Shown piece by piece: positions 7,297 through 15,500 of a stretch of 26,344 nt of DNA. The first letter of the stretch is position 1. Each line of letters begins with the position of its first letter. Source of the DNA: JANNBN01 sp031385545 (GTDB lineage: Bacteria; Actinomycetota; Acidimicrobiia; Acidimicrobiales; JANYDT01); the NCBI GenBank assembly GCA_031385545.1, contig JANNBN010000065.1:1-26344 (forward strand), given 5' to 3'. The notes below the pieces were generated by a model. The model worked only from the letters and a program-made list of their open reading frames with translations. It was not told the origin of the DNA and did not search any database. The position numbers and the translations under genes are program-made.

Positions 7297-7428
7297 GAAG
7301 GTTGTTGCTGCAACCCGGTGGAGTGGATGGACACAGATGCGAGACTATCTACCGATGCCGACATGCAGCGGTGACCCGCGTTCCTCTGGCACGGGACAGA
7401 TGACGGGTGACCAGCCATCAACGATCGC

Positions 7429-9972
7429 GTGATCACTTCCGAAGTTCGTGACCGAGCGAAATCCGCACTCTCGCGATTGGTCATCGGCCAGCAGTCACTC
7501 GGCTTTGCCGAATCTCTGGGTCACGCGACCAGCGCCATTGTGGTTGCCGAACCGGGCGCCGGCAAAACGACCGGCATCCCGCTTGCACTGATGTGCACCG
7601 AGTGGCTGAGCGGCAGGGTCGAGCCAGGCATCGTGGTGGTCGAACCAAGGCGGGTCGCAGCGCGTCAGGCTGCGGCCCGGATGGCCGACATGATCGGCGA
7701 GCAGCTGTCAACACGACAGCGCGGCCGGATAGGCCTGCGGTCGCGTGACGAGACACTGGTCGGTGAAGAGACGCTGATCGAAGTGGTCACCGACGGTGTG
7801 CTGCCACGAATGCTTCGGTCAGACCCCGGCCTCTCGGGGCGTTCCGTGGTGATCTTCGACGAGTTCCACGAACGCAGCCTCGACACCGATCTCGGCCTGG
7901 CTCTCGCTCTCTCGGCCCAGTCCTTGCTGCGGCCCGACCTCGTGGTGGTCGTGATGTCGGCAACACTCGATACCGACCGTGTGGCCGCATTGTTGGACGC
8001 CCATTCGCCGGGCCGTACCGCCCATCTCAGCAGCCCTGGGCGAGCGTTCCCCGTCACGGTTACTTCAGCTTTCGGCCCGGGCGACCTGGCCCAACGGGTG
8101 ACCGAGGCTGCTGTTGCGGCCATTGCTCAGCGACCGGGCGACGTGTTGGTGTTCCTTCCCGGCGTCCACGAGATCAACGTGTGTGCGCGTCGGCTGCGCG
8201 AACAGCCGTCGCTTTCGGGCGCGACCGTTCTGGCCCTGCACGCACGCGGTGATCCGGCAGAGACCGCCCATGCGCTGCGTCCAGCGGCCCGCGGCGAGCA
8301 GCGGATCGTGCTGGCTACTTCGCTGGCACAGACCAGCGTCACCATCGACGGTGTCACCACGGTCATCGACTCGGGGTTCGTGAAACGTCCGCATCGAGAC
8401 CCGGATACGGGGCTCACGCGGCTCGCCACGACGCGCATTTCGCAGGCCACCGCGGTGCAGCGGGCCGGGCGGGCCGGGCGCACGGCCGCGGGCCACGCCG
8501 TGCAGTTGTGGTCCACCTCCGAGTGGGCTCGGTTCGACGCAGTTGAGCAGCCCGAGATACTGAGTGCCGATCTCACCGGGCTTGCGCTGGCCGCAGCGGA
8601 CTGGGGTGTTCACCCCGGCCGGATGGCCTGGACAGACCCGCCGACGGATGCGGCGTGGGCAACGGCGCAGGCTGAACTGGCGATGCTCGGGGCATTGGAC
8701 GAACGCGGCACGATCACCGCACGTGGCAAGGCAATGGCCGCCGTTCCCGCTCCCCCTCGTGTCGCTGCGTTGGTGTGTGAACGAGACACCTCGACCTCGC
8801 CCGCTGCAGCGGCTCTGGCCGCGTATCTCTCGGACTCGGACTGGTTCGGCCCGGGCGCACCCATGGACCTCCGAGCACGACTGTTGGCGCTGACCGATCC
8901 GTGGTCCGCCGACGCGTCCACCCTCAACCCCACCGCCCGACGCCGCTTCGAACGATCGGTTGCGCGGTTCGGGCGTTATCCAACGGCGCGTTCAGGGCTC
9001 GCCGTCAACGTCGACGAGGTGGCTGAACTAGCACTGCGGGCATTTCCTGAACGTCTCGCCGCACAGAGCGAGTCCAGCGGCGAGCGATTCCGCTTTGCGA
9101 ACGGGTTGGTGCTCCCGCTCGAGCGGTCCGATCGATCCGACACGACGTCAATCGTAGGCGCGCAGATCATCGTTGCGATCGAGCTGGACAGCGATCGCAA
9201 ACGAGGCACTATCCGCGTTGCCGTGCCCGTATCCGTCGACCAAGTCATTGCGTGGGCTGAGACAGCACCGGGTTGTGCGATACGGGCGACCGTCACCGCT
9301 CGCTGGGTCGGCGAGCGTCTGGAAGCTTCGGCCGAAACCGAGTTGATAACCCCAGTTGGAACGCTCACGCTGGCTCGGCGCCCTACCGCACCGGACCGTG
9401 ATTCAATCCTTTCGGCTGTGGCCGGTTTGTTGGAAACCAACCCAGACGCGGTTGCATGGTCCGACGCAGCACAAGAACTGTGGGCACGCATACGGCTTGC
9501 GAACATGCCGGGAGCCGACACAGCCGGTTGGCACGGTCTCGTTTCCGGGTGGCTGCGAGACACGATAAAGCCGACGACACGATCGTTTTCCGTCGGGTCC
9601 ATCGATCTGCTCGCCGCGCTACGACACTCGCTCGACCTCACGGGCAAGTCACGAGAACTCGATCGCATGGCACCAGTGTCGTTGACCATCGGGGAGCGAA
9701 GCCACCGTGTGCACTACACAACGGACTCGGGCAGGCCAACCATCAGGGCACGCGTTCAGGACCTGTTCGGAACGGTGGTCACGCCAACCGTGTGCGGGAC
9801 CCAACAGGTCACCGTTGAGCTGTTGTCGCCCGCCGGCCGAGTGGTCGGCGTCACCGACGACCTGGCCCGCTTCTGGACCGTCGGCTACCCAGGGCTGCGG
9901 GCAGACCTACGCGGCCGCTACCCGAAGCACCATTGGCCCGAGAACCCAGCGGTTGCTGGTCGGCGTGCCTAA
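7429..9972 (+). CDS. hrpB: ATP-dependent DExH helicase, HrpB type
   Basis: An 847-residue superfamily 2 helicase. Walker A is GAGKT near residue 43, motif II is D144-E-F-H147, motif III is SAT in VVVMSATLDTDR, and motif VI is Q344-RAGRAGR. The C-terminus carries the HrpB hallmark FWTVGYPGLRADLRGRYPKH from residue 815, so it is HrpB rather than HrpA. HrpB proteins are thought to act on RNA, but their role is poorly known. Length fits the family (about 800–850). The GTG start at 7429 has no clear ribosome binding site and adds about 20 residues before the usual beginning; a later TTG is possible. A strong hairpin follows the stop codon. It is divergent from the HIT gene and convergent with the next gene. 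Confidence 0.92.
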   Translation: MITSEVRDRAKSALSRLVIGQQSLGFAESLGHATSAIVVAEPGAGKTTGIPLALMCTEWLSGRVEPGIVVVEPRRVAARQAAARMADMIGEQLSTRQRGRIGLRSRDETLVGEETLIEVVTDGVLPRMLRSDPGLSGRSVVIFDEFHERSLDTDLGLALALSAQSLLRPDLVVVVMSATLDTDRVAALLDAHSPGRTAHLSSPGRAFPVTVTSAFGPGDLAQRVTEAAVAAIAQRPGDVLVFLPGVHEINVCARRLREQPSLSGATVLALHARGDPAETAHALRPAARGEQRIVLATSLAQTSVTIDGVTTVIDSGFVKRPHRDPDTGLTRLATTRISQATAVQRAGRAGRTAAGHAVQLWSTSEWARFDAVEQPEILSADLTGLALAAADWGVHPGRMAWTDPPTDAAWATAQAELAMLGALDERGTITARGKAMAAVPAPPRVAALVCERDTSTSPAAAALAAYLSDSDWFGPGAPMDLRARLLALTDPWSADASTLNPTARRRFERSVARFGRYPTARSGLAVNVDEVAELALRAFPERLAAQSESSGERFRFANGLVLPLERSDRSDTTSIVGAQIIVAIELDSDRKRGTIRVAVPVSVDQVIAWAETAPGCAIRATVTARWVGERLEASAETELITPVGTLTLARRPTAPDRDSILSAVAGLLETNPDAVAWSDAAQELWARIRLANMPGADTAGWHGLVSGWLRDTIKPTTRSFSVGSIDLLAALRHSLDLTGKSRELDRMAPVSLTIGERSHRVHYTTDSGRPTIRARVQDLFGTVVTPTVCGTQQVTVELLSPAGRVVGVTDDLARFWTVGYPGLRADLRGRYPKHHWPENPAVAGRRA

Positions 9973-9975
9973 TCC

Positions 9976-10008
9976 TGGACTGAGGTGGTCTGAGACCACG
10001 TGAGTCCA
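9976..10008. terminator. Hairpin between convergent genes
   Basis: The outer arms TGGACT and AGTCCA and the inner arms GTGGTC and GACCAC pair perfectly, with loop TGA and two G·G mismatches between the stems. It begins four bases after the hrpB stop. No U-tract follows on either strand, so it may stop transcription only weakly or may act as an RNA 3'-end stabiliser. Confidence 0.6.
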
Positions 10009-10009
10009 C

Positions 10010-10053
10010 ACTTTGCCCTTAGGTGGGCACGACTTTGCCCTTAGGTGGGCACG
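10010..10053. repeat. 22-bp perfect tandem duplication over a stop codon
   Basis: Two identical 22-bp copies, 10010–10031 and 10032–10053, each begin ACTTTGCCCT and end GTGGGCACG. On the minus strand the unit contains GTGCCCACCTAA, the last codons and stop of the GGDEF-like gene. The second TAA (10019–10021) is shifted by one frame relative to the first (10041–10043). Confidence 0.93.
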
Positions 10054-10913
10054 GCGTCGGGGAACGAGCGGCGGGTTCGTTCGACCAGTTCGTCGCGGAA
10101 GGCACCGATCTCTACCGACTCCTGCGGGAACACGAACACGAACTCGTCCAGCCGGCGGCTGAGCCCGACACCGCTGGCCAGCATGGCGTCGTTGAGCCGA
10201 TCACCCAGCCGGGCAATCAGGGTTGCTGCGCCTGCACGGTCGGTCTCGGGGCAGAACACTGCCACGGTGACTTTGCGCTGATCGCGCACCACCCCGGCAC
10301 GGTCGGTGGTTCGCACCATGTCACGGGCCGCAGCACCGAACGCAGCGAGCGCGGCTCTCCGCTTACGTCCCTTGAGGCCGGCGAACGCGTCGGCGGGGTA
10401 CGACAGGGTGACAACGCTGAACGTGTGGTCGTAGCGCCTGCCACGAGCCATCTCGTGATCGAGCAGATCGAAGAGGCCGCGAGCATTGAGGAGGTGGGTT
10501 GCGTCGTCGATGGTGTCGAACGTCTCGAGTTTGTCGAGCCGTTCCTTCAGCAGCTTCCACGAGAACCCACCGACAAGGCCGAACGCGAGGTAGCTGAGCA
10601 GCCGGATGAGGTTGAGCGTGGCGAAACGGCCGGTGCCCAGCACCTCGACCGCCGGAAGCCGCATCACCAGGTAGATCGCAGCGGCAAGGAGCGCTGCTGC
10701 ACTGCCGCCGACGACATCGGCAGCCAGAACGCCGGCAAACACCAGAACGTACAGACCGGCGGCCAGAACTTCGACCCGGTCCACACCGCGAAACCACATC
10801 GTGACCGCAAGCAGCCCGAGGATGCAGACGCCAGCAACCGCCAGCACCACACGGATTGTGCGATTGAGTGATCGGACACCTGCGAAGAAGGGAAGCGACG
10901 GACTCCCGGCCAT
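10041..10913 (-). CDS. Membrane protein with degenerate GGDEF domain
   Basis: A 290-residue protein with about four hydrophobic segments in the first 140 residues (for example VVLAVAGVCILGLLAVTMWF), then a cytoplasmic domain resembling a diguanylate cyclase: DDATHLLNARGLFDLLDHEM and ARGRRYDHTFSVVTLSYP match the usual start of a GGDEF domain. Where GG(D/E)EF should lie, the sequence reads GVVRDQRKVTVAVFCPETD, so the catalytic loop is missing and cyclic-di-GMP synthesis is not expected; a GTP- or protein-binding role is possible. The ATG at 10913 (MAGSPSLPFF) is chosen because upstream coding would read through a low-complexity stretch; no clear ribosome binding site is visible. Its stop codon sits in a 22-bp duplication. 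Confidence 0.78.
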   Translation of the reverse strand: MAGSPSLPFFAGVRSLNRTIRVVLAVAGVCILGLLAVTMWFRGVDRVEVLAAGLYVLVFAGVLAADVVGGSAAALLAAAIYLVMRLPAVEVLGTGRFATLNLIRLLSYLAFGLVGGFSWKLLKERLDKLETFDTIDDATHLLNARGLFDLLDHEMARGRRYDHTFSVVTLSYPADAFAGLKGRKRRAALAAFGAAARDMVRTTDRAGVVRDQRKVTVAVFCPETDRAGAATLIARLGDRLNDAMLASGVGLSRRLDEFVFVFPQESVEIGAFRDELVERTRRSFPDAVPT

Positions 10914-11062
10914 AGTTGCCACGACGACAAGGTACCCGTTCGGCAAGTGCGGGGGATCGATGGCCAGCGCAAGCGGACCGACCCGGCCTGACCTGACCCT
11001 GCATGCACCTCCGTCCACCGGCGGTCCGCGAGACTGTGAGGGTGATCCCTCGACCGACCTCG

Positions 11063-11518
11063 ATGTCGGCCCTCTCTGCCAGCCGCGTGGCTCTGGCAAT
11101 GCTGGTGGGCTCGTTCCTCATTCCGCTGTCCACCACCACATTGCGCGGCATGCACCATCTGGTGAGCTGCACCGACGCGGTGGACCAGACGTTCGCCGTG
11201 ACCGCCATCGATTCGCTGCGCGCGGTCATCACCGGGTCCACCTCCGTGGTCCGAGAACCTCCGACGGGTGAATGTTCTGCGGTCGATATGAACATGCAGG
11301 TCAGGCCCGATGGGAAGGGGTTCATCCTCATCTCGATGCCGGTCGTCAACCGCACCGACCGACCATGGAACGCCAGCGTTGTCCTGCGCCTCGACGGGTT
11401 GCAGACAATGGTTCGCGTTGGGCGGATCCACCCCGGAGACACCGACACCAAAGACCTCCGGGTTCGCCTGACAGCTGAACTGCAATCAATCACCGGCACC
11501 CTGGTGGTCGGCCCCTGA
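11063..11518 (+). CDS. Small exported or membrane-anchored protein, unknown function
   Basis: No family was recognised. From the ATG at 11063 the product is 151 residues: a short positive N-terminus, a hydrophobic helix (VALAMLVGSFLIPLSTTT), then a domain outside the membrane. That domain has two Cys (SCTDAVDQ and GECSAVD) that could form a disulfide, and a beta-rich half (GFILISMPVVNRTDRPWN, SVVLRLDG). The frame is also open from an ATG at 11003 and GTGs at 11036 and 11042, none with a convincing ribosome binding site; 11063 gives the best signal-anchor shape. It is divergent from the GGDEF-like membrane protein and 108 bp upstream of the acidic-repeat protein, with which it may be co-transcribed. 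Confidence 0.65.
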   Translation: MSALSASRVALAMLVGSFLIPLSTTTLRGMHHLVSCTDAVDQTFAVTAIDSLRAVITGSTSVVREPPTGECSAVDMNMQVRPDGKGFILISMPVVNRTDRPWNASVVLRLDGLQTMVRVGRIHPGDTDTKDLRVRLTAELQSITGTLVVGP

Positions 11519-11626
11519 CCTTCGGCGGGCCTGCTCGCACAGAGGAGGCGGAACACGAGAAATCGTGGCGAAGTGCTTAACCCGGGCCGGGTGCGTGCCG
11601 AAGCGTGAACAGGACCTTGTTCGATC

Positions 11627-13066
11627 ATGACTCCCTTCTCGCCGACCTCCCCTCTCGATCTGGCTTCTGAGCCAACGCCGACCCGCCGACCCGCAATTGC
11701 TGCGACGGTCGATGCCGGGCTTGCCGGCCTGCTGTCTGCGGTCCTGGCGAATCAACGAGGAATCTCGGATCACAGCGCTGAAGTCGCTGTCGAACACGCC
11801 GCAGTCGAAGACCTTGACACGTTCATGTCGGATCGACACGAGACGGCCGAAGAGGAGGACGAAGGGCTCTTCACGTCCGATGCCGCACTCACCGACGAAA
11901 CCGACGACACCGACGACACCGACGACGAAGAGGAGCCGACGACGTTCAGCCCCGTCGACGAGGGGAGCCTGTTCGACGAGGTCGACGAACACGCTCTGTT
12001 CGACGAGGACGGGTCCGAACACGCTCTGTTCGACGAGGACGAGTCCGAAGACGGTCTGTTCGACGAGGTCGACCAGGTCGACGAGGTCCACCAGGTCGAC
12101 GAAGACAGCGCCGACGGTCTTGATCAGGTCGACACGCCTGTCTGGTTCTCGCCCGTCGCCCCGGCTGCTCGGGCCGACACAACCGTTGCCCATTTGGTCG
12201 TGCACCATGTCGTGGAGCACTCCACACCGCATCACGACGACCGGGACGCTGTAACGACGGCACTCAAGGCCGCAAGGTTCGGACCGACCGCCGGGTTCCA
12301 GAGCGCCGCAGCGTCGGCCGCCGGAACAACGGTGCAGCTGCTCCGGCACGCAACCGACAGCACGGATAACTCCGAGACCATCAAGACCATCGAGACCGCC
12401 GCTGATTCCGACATCTACAGCAGCTCGGCGATCTTCACCCCTGACCTGCTGACAGCGCAGGTCGCAGCGGAATTGGCTGCATCGGCTGGGCCCGACTTCA
12501 CGAACAACCCGGTGTTCCGCCACGGTGTCATGCCGACCCGGCAGTCCGAGCCACCGGTGCCAGTGGTGAAACCCGCACCCGTTGCCCGCATCCTCTCCCC
12601 GCTGCAGGTCAACCTCCTGATCGAAGGACTCGCCCAGGTGCGCGCTCGCCCAGGGGAAGAAGGCCTGCCTCCCGGCGTGCTGTTGATGGACGTTCGCGGC
12701 CCCCTCGGCCGCTACCAGAACGACAGCCTCTACACGATCCGATCGCAGATCGACGGTGCGGTGCGCGGCGGCGACATGGCGCTCGTGGTTCCGGACCTCG
12801 GCATCCTGCTGTTCTGCGGCGGACTGTTCTTCCCGGGTGACCTCGAAGTGATGGGTTCACGCCTGCGGCGTCGCGCTCTCGATGCGAACCCGTCGGTGTC
12901 GCCCGCGGATGCACTGAAGGTCACCGTGGCCGGTGCGCTGGCCGTCCTCGGCGAAGACCCAGTCGATTTCGTGAAGCGCGCCGTTGCTGCATTCGATGAA
13001 TCGATCCACGACAGTCGCGAAGACATCGTGGTCGACTACGCAGACCCACGCCGCCCGCGCGGTTAG
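11627..13066 (+). CDS. Acidic repeat protein with C-terminal GGDEF-like fold
   Basis: A 479-residue protein of unknown function. Residues about 65–170 are highly acidic, with DDTDDTDDTDDEEE and four copies of a motif around (S/A/G)LFDE(V/D)DE, three of them close to ten residues apart. A Ser/Thr/Ala-rich linker follows. The last 150 residues look like a divergent GGDEF or nucleotide-cyclase fold: GVLLMDVRGPLGRYQNDSLY, then AVRGGDMALVVPDLGILLFC and SRLRRRALDANPSVSPADAL occupy the places of standard GGDEF blocks, but the catalytic GG(D/E)EF is absent. No membrane helix is seen. There is no clear ribosome binding site at the ATG. The TAG stop lies in the first unit of the 12-bp array that also ends the convergent Nudix gene. 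The GGDEF assignment is inference by eye. Confidence 0.72.
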   Translation: MTPFSPTSPLDLASEPTPTRRPAIAATVDAGLAGLLSAVLANQRGISDHSAEVAVEHAAVEDLDTFMSDRHETAEEEDEGLFTSDAALTDETDDTDDTDDEEEPTTFSPVDEGSLFDEVDEHALFDEDGSEHALFDEDESEDGLFDEVDQVDEVHQVDEDSADGLDQVDTPVWFSPVAPAARADTTVAHLVVHHVVEHSTPHHDDRDAVTTALKAARFGPTAGFQSAAASAAGTTVQLLRHATDSTDNSETIKTIETAADSDIYSSSAIFTPDLLTAQVAAELAASAGPDFTNNPVFRHGVMPTRQSEPPVPVVKPAPVARILSPLQVNLLIEGLAQVRARPGEEGLPPGVLLMDVRGPLGRYQNDSLYTIRSQIDGAVRGGDMALVVPDLGILLFCGGLFFPGDLEVMGSRLRRRALDANPSVSPADALKVTVAGALAVLGEDPVDFVKRAVAAFDESIHDSREDIVVDYADPRRPRG

Positions 13067-13130
13067 TTCCGCGTTTAGTTCCGCGTTTAGTTCCGCGTTT
13101 AGTTCCGCGTTCAGTTCCGCGTGAAGTTCC
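13063..13130. repeat. 12-bp tandem repeat carrying stop codons on both strands
   Basis: Four perfect TTAGTTCCGCGT units (13063–13110), one TCAGTTCCGCGT (13111–13122) and a partial GAAGTTCC (13123–13130). On the plus strand the first four units carry TAG in the frame of the acidic-repeat gene; the first is its actual stop. On the minus strand each full unit reads ACG CGG AAC followed by TGA or TAA in the frame of the Nudix gene; the TGA at 13111–13113 is its actual stop. Confidence 0.95.
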
Positions 13131-13650
13131 AGGACACGGGCCTGCCGTCGTGGTAGGGCATTACCCCGTGAAACACCGCTGCGTCATCGTCGAACACCAG
13201 CGGAAGGAAGTACCGGTCACCCTCGTAGAAGTCCAGACCTGACGCCGCTCGTACGGCCGGGTCCGGGCTTGCTGCATCGAGCAACGTGCTGAGCGGAACC
13301 CAATGCAGGGTGCCCTCGTCGTTACGGTGAGGAACCGGACCGGCCACCCGAGGGTTGTACTGGGCAACGAACACGAATCCGAACCAGTCCTCGCCATTCG
13401 GTCCGAACCCCGGCCACGAGATCGTGCCCCTCAGTTCGATCTCCGTCCGGATGCCGGCTTCTTCCAACAGCTCACGATGCGCGCTGGTGACCACGTCCTC
13501 ATCGGCGTGAACCTTGCCGCCCAGCCCGTTCCACTTACCGAGTTGCTCGTCGTCGGGGCGTGCGGTGCGGTGGACCAGCAGCACTGTCCCTGCGTCTTCG
13601 TCGATCACATACACGAGGGTTCCCAGGATCGGTGTGTAGCGCTGAGACAC
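13111..13650 (-). CDS. Nudix hydrolase, MutT/MTH1-like
   Basis: A 179-residue Nudix hydrolase with a complete G-x5-E-x7-REUXEEXGU box: GKVHADEDVVTSAHRELLEE then AGI. The segment before it, KWNGLGGKV, is typical of the MTH1-like branch that hydrolyses oxidised purine nucleoside triphosphates, so nucleotide-pool sanitation is a reasonable guess but not proven. The start is taken as the GTG at 13650 (VSQRYTPILGTLVYVID), where the first beta strand begins; extending further upstream would translate the 14-bp repeat at 13685–13726. The gene is convergent with the acidic-repeat gene and divergent from nagA. Its last four codons and stop are the unit of a 12-bp tandem array. Confidence 0.9.
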   Translation of the reverse strand: MSQRYTPILGTLVYVIDEDAGTVLLVHRTARPDDEQLGKWNGLGGKVHADEDVVTSAHRELLEEAGIRTEIELRGTISWPGFGPNGEDWFGFVFVAQYNPRVAGPVPHRNDEGTLHWVPLSTLLDAASPDPAVRAASGLDFYEGDRYFLPLVFDDDAAVFHGVMPYHDGRPVSWNFTRN

Positions 13651-13684
13651 CCCAGCACCGTAACCCGGCCCATGCGCCTCACAT

Positions 13685-13726
13685 CTCGCATCGCGCAGCT
13701 CGCATCGCGCATCTCGCATCGCGCTT
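13685..13726. repeat. 14-bp tandem repeat between Nudix gene and nagA (3 copies)
   Basis: CTCGCATCGCGCAG (13685–13698), CTCGCATCGCGCAT (13699–13712) and CTCGCATCGCGCTT (13713–13726), in the divergent intergenic region and 55 bp before the nagA ATG. Confidence 0.85.
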
Positions 13727-13780
13727 CAAGAGATCAAGGCGACGCGCATCAGCGCCGCATCGCTCCGGCAGAATCGTGGC

Positions 13781-14953
13781 ATGACGCTGCTGCGCAACGG
13801 TCGACTCGTGACCAACCCCGACGTTGCTGCAGACGTTCGGTTCGCCGACGGGCGCATCACCGAAATCGGAAACATCAGCCACTTGCACGCGAATGATGAC
13901 GAGGAAACTGTCGACGTGGGTGGCGCAATCCTTGCGCCCGGTCTGATCGACCTGCAGTGCAACGGTGCGCTGGGGATCGACCTGGCGTCTTCGCCCGAGA
14001 AGATGTGGGAGTTGAGCGCGCAGCTGCCGCGTTGGGGCGTCACGGCATGGGCGCCGACGATCATCTCGTCATCGCCGAGCATCGTCGGCCGAGCGATCGA
14101 CACGGTGCTCACCGGTCAGCCGAGCCAGCAACCGCCCGGCAGCGCAACGGTGTTGGGCCTGCACCTCGAAGGCCCGTGCCTCAGCCCGGCCAAGGCAGGT
14201 GCGCACGCACGACACCTGATCCGCTTGCCGGCAGAGACCGACACAGCAAGGTGGACGCCGGAAGCCGTGGCCTTGGTGACCGTCGCCCCCGAGGTCGACG
14301 GCGCACTTGCGTTGATCACCCAACTGCACCGCAGAGGCGTCGTCGTCAGCCTGGGCCATTCCGGAGCCACGGCTGACGAGACGGCCGGAGGGATACGCGC
14401 GGGCGCGACGATGGCAACCCATCTGTTCAACGCGATGAGCCCGCTTCACCATCGCCAGCCCGGGATGGTTGGGACCGTGCTGGCCGACGATCATCTGTAC
14501 GCATCGCTTATCTGCGACGGTGTCCATGTCGATCCTGCGATGGTGGCGATTGCGTGGAAGCTGTTGGGCGCACGGCTTGTGCTGGTGTCCGATGCCGTTG
14601 CGGCCCTCGGCCTGACGCCGGGTCAGGTGCAGCTCGGTACGGTCTTGGCAACAGTGACCGACAACGATGTACGCCTGGCCGACGGAACCCTGGCGGGAAG
14701 CAACCTGTCGCTCGATGCCGCTGTACGGAACCTGATGGCCTTCACCGGTTGCTCGGTGACAGAAGCCGTTGCAGCCGCGTCAGCCACACCGGCGGCCGTG
14801 CTCGGCCGGACCGATATCGGAGCTCTGCAGGTCGGCGCCAGCGCAGACCTGGTGGTGCTCGACGATGGACACGTGACAGCGACGTACGTCAAGGGTGTTC
14901 GATGGAAGGAACCCGAGAGAAGCGCGGCAGGTCAGTCTTGGGGCCAGGCGTAG
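13781..14953 (+). CDS. nagA: N-acetylglucosamine-6-phosphate deacetylase
   Basis: A 390-residue amidohydrolase that removes acetate from GlcNAc-6-phosphate in amino-sugar and cell-wall recycling. Metal and catalytic residues are in place: Q59-C-N61 in GLIDLQCNG (the single-metal arrangement, as in E. coli NagA, instead of HxH), E130 in LHLEGP, H193 in SLGHSGAT, H214 in ATHLFNAMSPLHHRQPG, and the catalytic base D271 in VLVSDAVAALGL. Length matches the family. The ATG at 13781 has CAGAAT six bases upstream and no strong Shine-Dalgarno, so the mRNA may be leaderless. No nagB or GlcNAc transporter gene is adjacent. Its last 22 bp overlap the convergent gene. Confidence 0.95.
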   Translation: MTLLRNGRLVTNPDVAADVRFADGRITEIGNISHLHANDDEETVDVGGAILAPGLIDLQCNGALGIDLASSPEKMWELSAQLPRWGVTAWAPTIISSSPSIVGRAIDTVLTGQPSQQPPGSATVLGLHLEGPCLSPAKAGAHARHLIRLPAETDTARWTPEAVALVTVAPEVDGALALITQLHRRGVVVSLGHSGATADETAGGIRAGATMATHLFNAMSPLHHRQPGMVGTVLADDHLYASLICDGVHVDPAMVAIAWKLLGARLVLVSDAVAALGLTPGQVQLGTVLATVTDNDVRLADGTLAGSNLSLDAAVRNLMAFTGCSVTEAVAAASATPAAVLGRTDIGALQVGASADLVVLDDGHVTATYVKGVRWKEPERSAAGQSWGQA

Positions 14954-15468
14954 GACGCCGGAGCGCGCAGCACCAGATCGTGTTTCGTGTCCACCCGCCA
15001 GACTGCGCCTGCGGTGTCGACGATGAGATCTGAACCACGCCAGAACGTTCGCACCGAAGCCGGGTCGGTGATCGCCACCCGGTACGTCGTGGATCTGCCG
15101 TTGTCGGCGACGACGATGCTTGCGGACCGATCGTTGTTAATGGAGCTGGTCACGGCGGGCCTTCCAGCCAGCTTCAGCTGACCCGGAACCGATGCCGACC
15201 AGGTGGGCGGCTGAACGGTCCCCGGGGCGAACAGGGCAGTGACGCCTACTCCGACCCAGATCAGTCCGACCGAGAACGCAAGCCAGACGATGGCTCTGGT
15301 CGCCGAACTGCGTGAATCGAGCGCCGAGGAGTGATGCTTCAACTGCGCCGCACGGTTGACTGCACGCCGATTGCGCGGATACGGCGGCTGTTGAGCCCGA
15401 GCCCGACGCAGAGCCAAAGCCCTGCGTCCTGACCGGTCAGGTCCCAGGTCCAGCCTTGACGCAGTCAT
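14932..15468 (-). CDS. Single-pass membrane protein, unknown function
   Basis: No family was recognised. From the ATG at 15468 the product has 178 residues: about 55 residues very rich in Arg and Ala (RRALALRRARAQQ), one transmembrane helix (AIVWLAFSVGLIWVGVGVTA), and an outer domain of about 100 residues with repeated beta strands (ASIVVADNGRSTTYRVAITD, FWRGSDLIVDTAGAVWRVD). The basic segment before the helix predicts a cytoplasmic N-terminus. An upstream ATG at 15507 lies inside a perfect palindrome (15501–15525); the 15468 start is preferred because AAGGTG lies directly in front, although the spacing is tight. The 3' end overlaps nagA by 22 bp, tail to tail. Confidence 0.7.
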   Translation of the reverse strand: MTASRLDLGPDRSGRRALALRRARAQQPPYPRNRRAVNRAAQLKHHSSALDSRSSATRAIVWLAFSVGLIWVGVGVTALFAPGTVQPPTWSASVPGQLKLAGRPAVTSSINNDRSASIVVADNGRSTTYRVAITDPASVRTFWRGSDLIVDTAGAVWRVDTKHDLVLRAPASYAWPQD

Positions 15469-15500
15469 CACCTTCACAGTCTCGGCGTGTTGACGCGTCC

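Noticed and set aside
11486..12523. 345-codon minus-strand frame rich in Val, Asp and Leu
   Set aside because: It is antisense to the acidic repeat segment; the repetitive VDLVDLVDL pattern simply mirrors the GTCGAC-rich coding strand.
13063..13130. CRISPR array
   Set aside because: Units are contiguous 12-mers without unique spacers and no cas gene is present; it is a simple tandem repeat. The same holds for the other arrays.
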